Positions 34,223-43,153 of a stretch of DNA of 64,000 nt are shown in pieces. This stretch comes from Synechococcus sp. SynAce01 (GTDB taxonomy: Bacteria > Cyanobacteriota > Cyanobacteriia > PCC-6307 > Cyanobiaceae), in assembly GCF_001885215.1 (NCBI RefSeq), contig NZ_CP018091.1, positions 372,001 through 436,000 of the forward strand, given 5' to 3'. The notes beneath the pieces are model-generated. The model did not search any database, had not been told where the DNA came from, and was given only the letters and a program-made list of their open reading frames with translations. The stretch's first letter is position 1. Each line of letters starts with the position of its first letter. The position numbers were made by a program, and so were the translations under genes.

Positions 34223-34304
34223 AGCGAAGCAGGCGCTGAAATCGGATGAACCGGGTGAAATCACTCTTCTAGGAATATGATTGCCTCACCCACACCATCT
34301 CGCC

Positions 34305-35435
34305 ATGCTCAAGTCGCGATTCGGCAACGCCGTCGCCATCACCTGCGGTGCTCTGCTGACCCTGAATCCGGGAACTCTGGCGCAGGCCTGCACAGGTGGG
34401 GCCCTGACTGCCGCCGATGGGGGCGTGGCTGTGGGACGCACCCTGGAATTCGGCAAACCGCTCGATTCCCAGATCGCCATCTGGCCAGCGGGAAGCCAGT
34501 TCACGGGATCGAGCAACCGTGGAAAGGGCCTGAGCTACACCTCCCGCTACGGATTCATGGGAGCCACAGCGGCTCAGTACACCGACATGATCCTCGATGG
34601 CCTCAATGAAAAGGGCCTCAATGTCGGTCTGTTCTATTTCCCCGGCTACGCCCAATACACCCCCGATGCCAAGGCAAGGCAAGAGCGCACCCTGGCCCCG
34701 GCCCAGTTGGGCGCCTGGCTTCTGGCCAATTTCGCCACGGTGGAAGAGGTCAGGGCCGGCCTCAAGAACGTGGATGTCACGGCCCAGGTGATCAGCCTGC
34801 TGGGTGAGGTGCCCCAGGTGCATTTCAAGGTGCAGGATGCCAGCGGCAAGAGCATCGTGATTGAGCCCCGCGATGGCCAGCTCCTGGTGCATGACAACCC
34901 CACCCGGGTTCTCACCAATTCCCCCACCTTCCCCTGGCAACTCACCAACCTCACCAATTTCATGAAGGCCAGCAGTGCCTACCCACCGCCAATCACAGTT
35001 GGTGCCCCTGGCGCAGGTGAGCTCAAGCTGGTGCCCTTCGGGATGGGAAGTGGCGGCTTTGGCTTACCCGGCGATTTCAGCCCGCCTTCCCGCTTCGTGC
35101 GCATGGTGTTCTTTACCCAAAACGCCGTGACCACCCCCACCACAAAGGCGGCGGTGGCCAACCTCTTCCACATTCTCAACAACTTCGACATCCCGATCGG
35201 TGTCGCCCGGCCGCCTTCCGGCACGGCGGAAGTGAGTCCAGACTTCACCACCTGGACGAGTGTTTCCAACCTCAAAGACCTCACCTTCAACTGGAAAACC
35301 TTCGGAGATCAGCGCGTAAAAACCATTGATCTGCGCCAGGCCCTCGCCGCCGCCAACGGCCAGTTGAAACTGCTGCCAATGGGCTCCCAGCAACCTGATG
35401 CCGTCAGTCCCACGCTCAACGTGCTGGTGAACTGA
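34305..35435 (+). CDS. Secreted choloylglycine-hydrolase-family (linear amide) Ntn-hydrolase
   Basis: 376 residues from the ATG at 34305. A signal peptide (GNAVAITCGALLTLNPGTLAQA) ends directly before Cys29. In this family Cys is the N-terminal nucleophile, so signal cleavage would itself expose the catalytic residue (CTGGALTAADGGVAVGRTLE). Also visible: LNEKGLNVGLFYFPGY, VLTNSPTFPWQL with the conserved Asn, and SRFVRMVFF. Relatives are penicillin V acylases, bile-salt hydrolases and acyl-homoserine-lactone acylases. The natural substrate here is unknown. It lies between trmFO and crtH. Confidence 0.85.
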   Translation: MLKSRFGNAVAITCGALLTLNPGTLAQACTGGALTAADGGVAVGRTLEFGKPLDSQIAIWPAGSQFTGSSNRGKGLSYTSRYGFMGATAAQYTDMILDGLNEKGLNVGLFYFPGYAQYTPDAKARQERTLAPAQLGAWLLANFATVEEVRAGLKNVDVTAQVISLLGEVPQVHFKVQDASGKSIVIEPRDGQLLVHDNPTRVLTNSPTFPWQLTNLTNFMKASSAYPPPITVGAPGAGELKLVPFGMGSGGFGLPGDFSPPSRFVRMVFFTQNAVTTPTTKAAVANLFHILNNFDIPIGVARPPSGTAEVSPDFTTWTSVSNLKDLTFNWKTFGDQRVKTIDLRQALAAANGQLKLLPMGSQQPDAVSPTLNVLVN

Positions 35436-35523
35436 GCGCGGCAGCCGCCAAGCGGCCCGGTTCTGAAGGATTCGGCCCGGCACCCACTGAACGGCTTGGC
35501 TCGGCCTGGCTTGCCTCAGTCCT

Positions 35524-37074
35524 ATGGTCGCTTTTATTGGCTTCAGCACAGCGGTGGACCGTCCCGAGTACGACGCGATTGTGATCGGCTCCGGCATCGG
35601 TGGGCTGGTCACCGCCACCCAGCTGGCGGTCAAGGGTGCCCGGGTGCTGGTGTTGGAGCGCTATCTCATCCCGGGCGGCAGCGGCGGCAGTTTCGAGCGC
35701 GAGGGCTACACCTTTGACGTGGGCGCGTCGATGATCTTCGGCTTCGGCGAGAAAGGTCACACCAACCTGCTCACCCGCGCCCTGGCCGCTGTCGGCGAAC
35801 ACCAGGAGACAATCCCCGACCGCTCCCAGCTCGAATACCACCTGCCCGATGGCCTCACCGTGGCGGTGGACCGCGACTACGACACGTTCATCGAGCGGCT
35901 ATCCGCTCTCTTCCCCCATGAAGCCAGCGGCATCCGCCGCTTCTACGACACCTGCTGGAGCGTGTTTCGCTGTCTCGATGCGATGCCGCTGCTGTCGCTC
36001 GAAGACCCGGCCTACCTGGCCAAGGTGTTCCTTCAGCACCCCCTGGCCTGCCTGGGCCTGGCCCGTTGGCTGCCGGTCAATGTGGGCACTGTGGCCCGCC
36101 GGCACATCCAGGATCCGGCGCTGCTGAAGTTCATCGACATGGAGTGCTTCTGCTGGTCGGTGATGCCGGCGGATCTGACGCCGATGATCAACGCCGGCAT
36201 GGTGTTCTCCGATCGCCACGCCGGCGGAATCAACTATCCGAAGGGAGGGGTGGGCAGCATCGCTGTCAAGCTCGCACGTGGCCTGGAGCGCCATGGCGGC
36301 GAGATCCGTTACAAGTCCAGGGTTAGGCGGGTGCTGCTGGAGCAAGGCCAGGCCGTGGGCGTCGAGCTGGCCGGGGGAGAAACGATCAGGGCCAAGCGGG
36401 TCATCTCCAACGCCACCCGCTGGGACACCTTCGGCTCCCTGGTTGAACCGGAGCAGATCCCAGCGCGTGAACACGTCTGGCGCAAGCGTTACAAGGCCTC
36501 GCCTGCCTTCCTGTCGCTGCATCTGGGGGTGGATGCCGGGGTGATCCCCGTTGACAGCCACTGTCACCACCTGCTGCTGGAATCGTGGGCCGAAATGGAC
36601 GCCGAGCAGGGAACGGCGTTCGTTTCGATTCCCACCCTGCTCGATCCAGATCTGGCGCCAAGCGGCCATCACATCGTCCATGCCTTCACGCCCTCAGCCA
36701 TGGAGTCCTGGAAGGGTCTGTCCCCAACGGCCTATCAGGAGGCCAAGCAGCGGGCCGCCGATCAGCTGATTACCAGACTCGAAGCGATCTTTCCCGGGCT
36801 TGGAGCGGCCATCAGCGTCAGGGAAGTGGGCACACCCCGCAGCCATCGCCGCTTCTTGGGCCGCCATCAGGGCAGCTACGGGCCGATTCCGGCACTGCGC
36901 CTGCCAGGCCTGCTGCCGATGCCGTTCAACCGCACAGGGATCCCGAACCTCTACAGCGTCGGAGATTCCTGCTTTCCCGGCCAGGGCTTGAACGCCGTGG
37001 CCTTCAGCGGCTTCGCCTGTGGCCACCGCGTCGGCGCCGATCTGGGCCTCAACCCCTGGGCCCTACCCGAGTAA
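35524..37074 (+). CDS. crtH: Carotenoid cis-trans isomerase CrtH (CrtISO)
   Basis: 516 residues. CrtH isomerises tetra-cis-lycopene to the all-trans form, needed for beta-carotene and xanthophylls. It belongs to the phytoene-desaturase flavoprotein family: dinucleotide-binding motif VIGSGIGGLVTATQLAVKG, ERYLIPGGSGGSFEREGYTF, and C-terminal LYSVGDSCFPGQGLNAVAFS, with the family's conserved FAD-binding end. The length and the FDVGASMIFGFGEKG stretch favour CrtISO over other desaturases. Confidence 0.93.
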   Translation: MVAFIGFSTAVDRPEYDAIVIGSGIGGLVTATQLAVKGARVLVLERYLIPGGSGGSFEREGYTFDVGASMIFGFGEKGHTNLLTRALAAVGEHQETIPDRSQLEYHLPDGLTVAVDRDYDTFIERLSALFPHEASGIRRFYDTCWSVFRCLDAMPLLSLEDPAYLAKVFLQHPLACLGLARWLPVNVGTVARRHIQDPALLKFIDMECFCWSVMPADLTPMINAGMVFSDRHAGGINYPKGGVGSIAVKLARGLERHGGEIRYKSRVRRVLLEQGQAVGVELAGGETIRAKRVISNATRWDTFGSLVEPEQIPAREHVWRKRYKASPAFLSLHLGVDAGVIPVDSHCHHLLLESWAEMDAEQGTAFVSIPTLLDPDLAPSGHHIVHAFTPSAMESWKGLSPTAYQEAKQRAADQLITRLEAIFPGLGAAISVREVGTPRSHRRFLGRHQGSYGPIPALRLPGLLPMPFNRTGIPNLYSVGDSCFPGQGLNAVAFSGFACGHRVGADLGLNPWALPE

Positions 37075-37140
37075 TTGCGCCAGATACACCACAGAAGCAA
37101 GAGAGCCTTTGTAAGATTGATGCAATTCGCAACAAATCCA

Positions 37141-37404
37141 ATGGCTGCTGTCGCTCCCACCCCCGAAGAGCTTGCTCGCTACCTGGAGCAACAGGGTGCC
37201 ATCAGCAAGCCTTGGCTGCTGCTGCAGCTCAGGCTCAGCAAGCTCAAGGAAGAGAAAGAGATGACAGGGATGGGCGGCGACGAATACCTACGTCGCATTC
37301 AAGACGCCCATCAAGACCTGATGCGGATCGGTACCTTCTGGAAAGGCCGTGAAGCCGAAACATTTGGAACCAGGGGAGGTTCGGTCCATCAAGGAGATGG
37401 TTGA
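37141..37404 (+). CDS. Conserved hypothetical protein (87 aa)
   Basis: From the ATG at 37141 (MAAVAPTPEELARYLEQQG); upstream in-frame starts exist. It is soluble and helical: a helix rich in Lys/Glu (LRLSKLKEEKEM) is followed by GGDEYLRRIQDAHQDLMRIG. I recall similar short proteins in picocyanobacteria but cannot name a function. Its stop overlaps the start of the next gene by 8 bases. Confidence 0.65.
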   Translation: MAAVAPTPEELARYLEQQGAISKPWLLLQLRLSKLKEEKEMTGMGGDEYLRRIQDAHQDLMRIGTFWKGREAETFGTRGGSVHQGDG

Positions 37405-37978
37405 GGCAGCGTCTGCTTGCGTCTCTTCTGCTTCGCTCCCGCAGCGCTACCCGATCGCGCCCCTGATCCGCCTCACGCTGATCACGCTCTATCTGGCCTT
37501 GGTGTTGCCCCTGCCACTCCTGGCTCCAGCGCCATTGCAGGCTTGGCTGCTCGCCGCTCTCCCCCTCGGTTTGGCCTTGGTTCTGGCGTTGCTGAGCGAA
37601 GAAGTCTGCCTGGACAGCGATGGCATCCGCGTCAGCCACCCACGTTGGTGCAGCTGGTTTTTACGTCGCGGCTGGCAGCTGGCATGGCCTGAGATCAGGG
37701 CGCTCGTCCCGGTCAGCACCAGTCAGAACGGAACGGTTTATTACGTCATGGCCAACGACCGGATGTCCTTTCTGCTGCCCCAGAGGGTGGCGCGATTCGA
37801 AGATTTCTTGATGCGCTTCGAAGTTGCGACCGGCCTCAAAACCACCACAATCCAACGTCTCACTCCCCCCTGGACCTACTGGACCCTCGCTGCCCTGAGT
37901 GGGCTGCTGCTCGGCGGCGAGCTGCTCACCTTCGCTTGGGCACCAGACCGGGTGATTCAGCTGGCGGGAGTCGGCTGA
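37397..37978 (+). CDS. Conserved membrane protein of unknown function
   Basis: About 193 residues from the ATG at 37397; a GTG at 37349 is possible. Two adjacent membrane segments (LIRLTLITLYLALVLPLPLL and AWLLAALPLGLALVLALL) precede a globular part that looks PH-like (VCLDSDGIRVSHPRWCSWFL, WPEIRALVPV, YVMANDRMSFLLP). A final membrane segment (LAALSGLLLGGELLTFAW) follows. No catalytic motif is seen. Overlap with the 87-aa gene suggests an operon. Confidence 0.65.
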   Translation: MVEAASACVSSASLPQRYPIAPLIRLTLITLYLALVLPLPLLAPAPLQAWLLAALPLGLALVLALLSEEVCLDSDGIRVSHPRWCSWFLRRGWQLAWPEIRALVPVSTSQNGTVYYVMANDRMSFLLPQRVARFEDFLMRFEVATGLKTTTIQRLTPPWTYWTLAALSGLLLGGELLTFAWAPDRVIQLAGVG

Positions 37979-37979
37979 A

Positions 37980-38819
37980 TCAACTGGCGTTGGCAACCTG
38001 ACGCAATGAAGGGCTGTCGTTGACTGGGCTGTTGGCGTCCGGCAAGGTTTCGAGGCTGAAGCGATAGCCCTGTTGGCGCACCGTTTCAATTCCTCCTCCT
38101 TCACCAAGCCCGGCCAGTTCCAGCTTGCGCCGCAGGGTGAGCACCTGGGTATCGACGGAGCGTGGGCCCCCACTGAACGGTGGCCAGGCCATGCGCAGAA
38201 GTTCTTGGCGGCTGCGCACCATCCCCGGCGGCATCAACAGAGCGCAGAGCAGGGCGAACTCGCGGGGGCTGAGTTCAACGGGCTGGTCACGCAGCATCAC
38301 CTGGCGCAACAGCAGATGGACCTCCAGGGGGCCAACGCAGACCCTCTCCTGCAGACCACTGCCACTTCGCCGCAACAGGCTTCGGCAACGGGCCGCCAGT
38401 TCTTCCAAGCCGAATGGCTTGCGTAAGACGTCGTCGGCACCGGCATCCAGCATCGCCACCACCGGATCGGCACCGGTTCGTGCCGTCAGCACCATCACCG
38501 GGCAGCGCAGATGGGCGGCCAGGCTGAGGGCTGAACTCTCCTCGAGCAACTCGGCACTGACCAACAGATCTGGAATCTGATCCTCACAAAGCTGAAGCGC
38601 TTCAGCAGGCGAGGCCACGGCAGCCGCCAGATAGCCGTCCTGACGCAGGCGCTGAGCCAGCACGGTGCGCAGGGTGGGATGGGGCTCCACAACAAGGATG
38701 CGCTTGAGGGCTGAAGCACCCTGACGTCGCTCAAGCCCGGCTGGGCCGGCGGCCGACGCACTGTGTTCAGGATTCTGGCTCGGCCTTGGCTCCACACGAC
38801 ATCCATGGGGAGCACTCAA
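37980..38819 (-). CDS. OmpR-type response regulator with atypical receiver
   Basis: 279 residues. An N-terminal receiver domain (about 38-150) is followed by a C-terminal winged helix of the OmpR/PhoB type (ELSPREFALLCALLMPPGMV, RSVDTQVLTLRRKLE, TVRQQGYRF). The phospho-acceptor region PDLLVSAELLE has Ala where Asp is expected, and the acidic pair near the start is EP instead of DD. Thr (VMVLTART) and Lys (LRKPF) remain. It should therefore act without normal aspartyl phosphorylation, as other atypical regulators do. The target genes are unknown. Confidence 0.88.
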   Translation of the reverse strand: MSAPHGCRVEPRPSQNPEHSASAAGPAGLERRQGASALKRILVVEPHPTLRTVLAQRLRQDGYLAAAVASPAEALQLCEDQIPDLLVSAELLEESSALSLAAHLRCPVMVLTARTGADPVVAMLDAGADDVLRKPFGLEELAARCRSLLRRSGSGLQERVCVGPLEVHLLLRQVMLRDQPVELSPREFALLCALLMPPGMVRSRQELLRMAWPPFSGGPRSVDTQVLTLRRKLELAGLGEGGGIETVRQQGYRFSLETLPDANSPVNDSPSLRQVANAS

Positions 38820-38837
38820 GCTACTCGCTATTAAGCT

Positions 38838-38853
38838 GGTTACCGAGCTAACC
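38838..38853. promoter_or_regulatory. Palindrome in the divergent promoter by the response regulator
   Basis: GGTTA-CCGAGC-TAACC, 5-bp half-sites with a 6-base spacer, lies between the response regulator (minus) and the DUF6761-like gene (plus). It is a candidate operator, possibly autoregulatory. The evidence is position and symmetry only. Confidence 0.3.
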
Positions 38854-38878
38854 GGTGCTTCGACTCCCGCCCCCTGCC

Positions 38879-39148
38879 ATGACCGCGCTCCAGAATCCCG
38901 AAGCCATCAGGCATTTTCAGTCGCTTTGCGATGCCTGCCAGGGCTTGGTGAGCCGGTATCACAGCCCTTCGGAGCTGCGGCTCTATGCCGATGGCTACCT
39001 GCATGCCCTACGCCGAACCTCGGTACTTGACGCCCAGTCCCAGCGACGTCTGGAAGAACTGATCGATCGTTGGATTCTCGATCCCTCCTCTTTCATCGGC
39101 CCGGAAGGGGGCCTGAACGCCCTCTACGAGTCGGGAAGGGCCTATTAG
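38879..39148 (+). CDS. DUF6761-like conserved cyanobacterial protein
   Basis: 89 residues from the ATG at 38879 (MTALQNPEAIRHFQSLCDAC). A compact helical protein with conserved-looking blocks: SELRLYADGYLHALRRT, DAQSQRRLEELIDRWILDPSSFIGPEGG and LNALYESGRAY. The family assignment is from memory of the pattern. The function is unknown. Confidence 0.7.
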   Translation: MTALQNPEAIRHFQSLCDACQGLVSRYHSPSELRLYADGYLHALRRTSVLDAQSQRRLEELIDRWILDPSSFIGPEGGLNALYESGRAY

Positions 39149-39173
39149 GACCTAGCGAAGCGGAAGCGGCTGC

Positions 39174-39497
39174 TTAAGAAGCCAGGGCCACGGCGAAGGT
39201 TTCGCGCAGTTCACCGGAGTTGTACATCTCAATGAAGATGTCTGATCCACCCATGAACTCGCCATTGAGGTAGACCTGCGGAATCGTCGGCCAATCGGAG
39301 AACTCCTTGATGCCCTGGCGGATCTCAGGATCAGAGAGAACGTCGAAGCTTTCGAACGGCACGCTCAGAGCATTGAGGATCTGAACAACGTTGTTGGAGA
39401 AGCCGCATTGGGGCATCAGCTTCGTGCCCTTCATGAAGACAACGACAGTGCTGCTGCCAACCAAAGTCTTGATCCGTTGCTCGACGGCGCTATCCAT
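39174..39497 (-). CDS. grxD: Monothiol glutaredoxin (Grx4/GrxD type)
   Basis: 107 residues. The active site CGFS is visible in MPQCGFSNNVVQIL (Cys about 31), with the glutathione-binding WPTIPQVYLNGEFMGGSDI. CGFS glutaredoxins carry [2Fe-2S] clusters and pair with BolA proteins in iron sensing or delivery. bolA lies 39 bases upstream in the same direction, forming the classic pair. Confidence 0.96.
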   Translation of the reverse strand: MDSAVEQRIKTLVGSSTVVVFMKGTKLMPQCGFSNNVVQILNALSVPFESFDVLSDPEIRQGIKEFSDWPTIPQVYLNGEFMGGSDIFIEMYNSGELRETFAVALAS

Positions 39498-39536
39498 GGT
39501 GGTCTGATGTGGGTGATAAGGGGATTGGAGGTGTAC

Positions 39537-39770
39537 TCAGGCTGGAGGAGCCGTCTGAAGGGCCAGGGCATGGATGGCTTCGCTGGCCAGTTCGCTGCGA
39601 AGCGCCCCATAGACCAACTGGTGTTGCTTGATCCGGGAGAGGCCGGTAAACGCTGATGACACCACCTTCACTTGAAGATGGTCACCACCGCCGGTGAGGT
39701 CGTCGACTTCCACCTGGGCATCCGGAAGGCTGCCACAGATCGCCAACCTGACCTGATCCGGAAGGACCAT
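39537..39770 (-). CDS. bolA: BolA-family protein
   Basis: 77 residues. A class-II KH-like fold with [20 protein letters not shown] and the conserved helix [17 protein letters not shown], whose His would help bind a shared Fe-S cluster with GrxD. It is upstream of grxD on the same strand. The pair is common in cyanobacteria and probably works in iron or redox signalling. Confidence 0.92.
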   Translation of the reverse strand: MVLPDQVRLAICGSLPDAQVEVDDLTGGGDHLQVKVVSSAFTGLSRIKQHQLVYGALRSELASEAIHALALQTAPPA

Positions 39771-39845
39771 TGCGATCTCCTGTCTGCTTTGAGCTGGAAT
39801 CTAGAAGCTCCGCCGCCAATTCTGGCTGGCGGGCGGGCGGGAGTT

Positions 39846-40391
39846 TCAGTTGGCTGGTGTCGTTCCAGGGGCTGGCGTACCAGCGGTGTAGGGAGTGGTC
39901 GTGAAACCAAGCTCCACCAAAGCCTGGTAAGCCCTGCGACCTTCCTCGCGGGCCGGCGTCATCACCCTGACCACCTCGACCAGCAGGGGGACAGCCACTT
40001 CCGGCTCGTTCTGGCGCCGCAGCAGGGCCGCCAGGCGCAGGTTGGACTGGGCCAGGAGCTCCAGGGCTTCGCGACCTTTCTGGTCCATCTCCCTGGGGAT
40101 CCTCGCGTCGAGGCCACGGAAGGCCCCGCTCAAGTCGCGGTAGAGACCCAGCAGGCGCAGGCTGACATCCCTGGCCAGGTCGTAGTCCTTGCGGGCTGCG
40201 GCGAGATCACCGCGGCTGACGGCGGCATCACCGCGGGCCAGCAAGGCATTGATCGAAGCCAGGTTGAAACTGATGCCTGTGCCTTCCAGAACCTTGGGGG
40301 GCTCGTTCTGGGCCAGAACCCCCGGCGCTGGGAAGAGGGGAAGGATGGCGGCAGCCAGGGCTAGGCCAAGGGCGGCAAGGGGCCGGCGCAC
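39846..40391 (-). CDS. Exported helical-repeat protein of unknown function
   Basis: 181 residues from a GTG at 40391. A signal peptide (ALGLALAAAILPLFPAPGVLA) precedes a TPR-like helical region (INALLARGDAAVSRGDLAAA, ARKDYDLARDVSLRLL, LLAQSNLRLAALL) and a Pro/Thr-rich tail. No catalytic motif is seen. The likely location is periplasm or thylakoid lumen; a scaffold or binding role is a guess. Confidence 0.65.
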   Translation of the reverse strand: MRRPLAALGLALAAAILPLFPAPGVLAQNEPPKVLEGTGISFNLASINALLARGDAAVSRGDLAAARKDYDLARDVSLRLLGLYRDLSGAFRGLDARIPREMDQKGREALELLAQSNLRLAALLRRQNEPEVAVPLLVEVVRVMTPAREEGRRAYQALVELGFTTTPYTAGTPAPGTTPAN

Positions 40392-40419
40392 GTTGGATCT
40401 GCATACATTCGGGGCGACT

Positions 40420-41175
40420 CTAAGGGGACAGGAACGGACGCCCCACCGCCTCGCGGGCCGCTTCCTCGGCTGATTGCATCGCCTCAGCCAGCTTTTCATT
40501 GAGGGCCTTCACCGCTGATCGCCCCTGGCCATTGACATGGAGCACGGAGCCAAAACACAGGGCCGCACGGCTGCGCCGCTCGGGTCTGACCTGGCTGTAG
40601 CCAAGCCCCACAGGCACAACCTGAACCACCACACCCTGGCTGGCAGCCAGCACCGCCAGCCTGGCCAGGCCCTGATGGAGCCGGATCGGTCCGTCCTGGC
40701 GCCGGATCTGACCTTCCGGAAACACCACCAGCTGCTGACCTGCCGCCAGCAGATCCACCGCGTAGCGCAATGTGGTGGTTCCAGGCTTGCCCTGGTCAAC
40801 GGGGAAGCAGCCCAGCCGTTGCAGAAACCAGCCCTGGATCCCCTGCATTTCAGTGCGGGTCACCATGAAACGGCAATCACGCCCACTGACGCGGCGGCCA
40901 GCGGCCCTGGGAATCAACAAGGCATCCCAGCGAGCCCGGTGGGTGGGGGCGAGCAGCACCGCCCCCTGATGGGGCAGGTGATGGGCTCCGATCACCTCGA
41001 TGGAGCGGAACTGGAAGGGCAGGGCCAGATCCTGGGTGCAAGCCATGGCCAGGGGAGCCCAGGCCGGGCTGATACCCGAGCAGAGCCGACGCTCACGGCG
41101 CAGCAGGATGCGGTCAGCTGAGGGCGAAGCGACCGGGGCCGCCGCTGCATCGAGGACCTCCTCCCGCGGATTCAC
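40420..41175 (-). CDS. plsC: 1-acyl-glycerol-3-phosphate acyltransferase-like protein
   Basis: About 251 residues from a GTG at 41175; the ATG at 41283 would run into the divergent pdxJ promoter region. PlsC/LPLAT motifs: HRARWDAL (the HxxxxD catalytic pair), [29 protein letters not shown] (FPEG motif) and [10 protein letters not shown]. It transfers an acyl chain to lysophosphatidate or a related acceptor in membrane-lipid synthesis. The exact acceptor cannot be told. Confidence 0.87.
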   Translation of the reverse strand: MNPREEVLDAAAAPVASPSADRILLRRERRLCSGISPAWAPLAMACTQDLALPFQFRSIEVIGAHHLPHQGAVLLAPTHRARWDALLIPRAAGRRVSGRDCRFMVTRTEMQGIQGWFLQRLGCFPVDQGKPGTTTLRYAVDLLAAGQQLVVFPEGQIRRQDGPIRLHQGLARLAVLAASQGVVVQVVPVGLGYSQVRPERRSRAALCFGSVLHVNGQGRSAVKALNEKLAEAMQSAEEAAREAVGRPFLSP

Positions 41176-41302
41176 TGCTATCTGCGCTTGCCTAACGCTT
41201 AAAAAGCTAGGGGGCCGAGCCCTGCAGCGATCATGCGCTCGGGCAGTTGCCGCAGCGGTCCGGGGTCGATCCATAGGATCCATTCAGTCATTGATCCCTG
41301 CC

Positions 41303-42052
41303 ATGGCCAGCCTTGGCGTGAATATCGATCACATCGCCAATGTGCGCCAGGCCCGTAGGGCTCAAGAACCCGATCCAGTCACTCTGGCGCTGCTGGCAGA
41401 ACTGGGCGGAGCCGATGGGATCACCGTTCACCTGCGCGAGGACCGCCGCCACATCCAGCTCAGGGACCTGGAACTGCTGCGCTCCACCGTGCGCAGCCGC
41501 CTCAACCTTGAAATGGCCGCCACAGCCGAGATGGAGGCCATCGCCCTGAGCATCCGCCCCGACATGGTCACCCTGGTGCCCGAGAAACGGGAGGAGGTGA
41601 CCACCGAAGGGGGGCTCGATGTGGCCGCCCAGCTCCAACCACTGACCGCCCTGGTGCAACGCCTGCAGGCGGCCGCCATCCCCGTGAGCCTGTTCATCGA
41701 TCCAGAGCCCGCCCAGCTGGAGGCCAGCCGGGGCTGCGCAGCCCGTTGGGTGGAGCTGCATACCGGTGCCTACGCCGATGCGGCCTGGGCCCAGCAACCC
41801 CTGCAACTCGCTCGCCTGCACGAGGCCACGTCATTAGCGGGCCAGCTCGGGCTGCGGGTGAATGCCGGTCACGGCCTCACATACCAGAACGTGGAGCCGA
41901 TCGCCGCCATCGAGGGAATCGAGGAATTGAACATCGGCCACACGATCGTGGCTCGCGCCCTGGCCGTAGGCCTGCAAGAAGCGGTGAAACAGATGAAGGC
42001 GCTGGTCCAGAATCCGCGCCGTGTCCCCCTGTTCGGCGGCCTCTGCCCATGA
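41303..42052 (+). CDS. pdxJ: Pyridoxine 5'-phosphate synthase
   Basis: 249 residues from the ATG at 41303. PdxJ joins 1-deoxyxylulose 5-phosphate and 3-amino-2-oxopropyl phosphate in vitamin B6 synthesis. Family motifs: [52 protein letters not shown] and [13 protein letters not shown]. The stop overlaps the ycf54 start (ATGA). Confidence 0.96.
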   Translation: MASLGVNIDHIANVRQARRAQEPDPVTLALLAELGGADGITVHLREDRRHIQLRDLELLRSTVRSRLNLEMAATAEMEAIALSIRPDMVTLVPEKREEVTTEGGLDVAAQLQPLTALVQRLQAAAIPVSLFIDPEPAQLEASRGCAARWVELHTGAYADAAWAQQPLQLARLHEATSLAGQLGLRVNAGHGLTYQNVEPIAAIEGIEELNIGHTIVARALAVGLQEAVKQMKALVQNPRRVPLFGGLCP

Positions 42053-42384
42053 GTGACCCTTCTGCTTGCACCTATTTCTTTGTGGCCGCCAGCGCCGCCT
42101 TCCTCACGGTCGAGGAACCGCTGGAAGAAGTGCTGCGCGAGCGGGTCCGTCACTACGCGGAACTGAACAAACCGATCGACTTCTGGCTGATTCGCTCGCC
42201 TGCCTTTCTGGCCGCCAGCGAACTTCAGGCCCTGGCGAGCTCCGTGCCATCCCCAAGCGCGGCAGTGGTTTCAACCGATCCCAAATTCATCAACTTCCTG
42301 AAATTGCGGCTTGAATTCGTGGCCAAAGGCAGTTTTGTGGCTCCCAGCGCATCCATACCCGATCCCCTGGCCACCTCCAACTAG
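42049..42384 (+). CDS. ycf54: Ycf54, AcsF-associated cyclase subunit
   Basis: 111 residues from the ATG overlapping the pdxJ stop. Conserved pattern: [56 protein letters not shown] and GSFVAPS. Ycf54 binds AcsF and is required for full activity of the oxidative E-ring cyclase. AcsF is encoded 31 kb away in this window, so the two are not in one operon. Confidence 0.92.
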   Translation: MSDPSACTYFFVAASAAFLTVEEPLEEVLRERVRHYAELNKPIDFWLIRSPAFLAASELQALASSVPSPSAAVVSTDPKFINFLKLRLEFVAKGSFVAPSASIPDPLATSN

Positions 42385-42400
42385 CCAGCTGAATGACGAG

Positions 42401-42652
42401 CTAGGCGGCCTGCTGCTGCTTCTCCACCATCCAACCGGCCAGAACTTTTTGCTGGCAGGCATCCAGGGCCTGATCGCTCAAGAGGCGTTCGCGAAGGCGC
42501 TCGAGATCTTCGGGGTGGAGTTCACCATTGGGCTGCCAATGGAGATTGGTGGCGATCAAAGTGTTGACTTGCTGACGCATCTCCAACACATCGTGGCAGA
42601 TCCCAGGGCGGCTCGAGACTCCAGATCCCCTGGAATTCCTGAAGAGATTCAT
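42401..42652 (-). CDS. Conserved hypothetical protein (83 aa)
   Basis: From the ATG at 42652; a later ATG at 42580 is also plausible. Soluble and helical (MRQQVNTLIATNLHWQPNGE, HPEDLERLRERLLSDQALD). I do not know a function. It lies 43 bases downstream of the Nif11-like gene on the same strand and is convergent with ycf54. Confidence 0.6.
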   Translation of the reverse strand: MNLFRNSRGSGVSSRPGICHDVLEMRQQVNTLIATNLHWQPNGELHPEDLERLRERLLSDQALDACQQKVLAGWMVEKQQQAA

Positions 42653-42695
42653 GAAATCCGGTGGCTGCGCCGTCACTTTCTTCAGCGCAAGCCCC

Positions 42696-43025
42696 TCAGA
42701 ACAAGCCCAGAAAGCGGCGGCGGCCTTCAGCTTCTGACTCCTTCTTCTGGTCTCGGCCGTCCTGCTGATGGCGGGGCCGTTGATCACCGATCGTCAACAG
42801 CGCTTCCTTGTTCTTCCACCAGACCCAGTCACGGATCGGCGGGGTGGCGAGCAGGTCGGCCCGGCTCAAGCGCAGGCCGAGCTTGGCGGAAGCCTCAAGC
42901 AGCACCTCCACCATGGCCTCCCCGTCGGCACAGGCGGCCAGGGCTTCATTGGTGCGTTTTGCGCCATTCAGCGCCTTGACCAGCAACTGGACCTTCTGGG
43001 AGACGGGCAGGGAAGCAGGATCCAT
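42696..43025 (-). CDS. Nif11-like domain protein
   Basis: 109 residues from the ATG at 43025 (MDPASLPVSQKVQLLVKAL). The pattern ALAACADGEAMVEVLLEASAKLG followed by LSRADLL resembles the Nif11 domain found in leader peptides of cyanobacterial natural products and in stand-alone proteins. There is no Gly-Gly cleavage site, and the C-terminus is basic and charged (RDQKKESEAEGRRR), so a peptide-precursor role is unlikely. Confidence 0.6.
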   Translation of the reverse strand: MDPASLPVSQKVQLLVKALNGAKRTNEALAACADGEAMVEVLLEASAKLGLRLSRADLLATPPIRDWVWWKNKEALLTIGDQRPRHQQDGRDQKKESEAEGRRRFLGLF

Positions 43026-43153
43026 CGGCCCGCAACGAAGGGGATTGAAACGTAGTACCAGCGCCGAACAGAGGCTGAGACGCTCTGGGCAGACAGAAGG
43101 GCGATCGAAGGGCGAGAATGAACGAGCGCGACACCAGCTAACGCGCATTTTTG

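Noticed and set aside
42696-43025. Nif11-type precursor of a ribosomal peptide product
   Set aside because: No Gly-Gly cleavage site, no Cys/Ser/Thr-rich core and no lanthipeptide synthetase or transporter nearby; a stand-alone Nif11-like protein is more likely.
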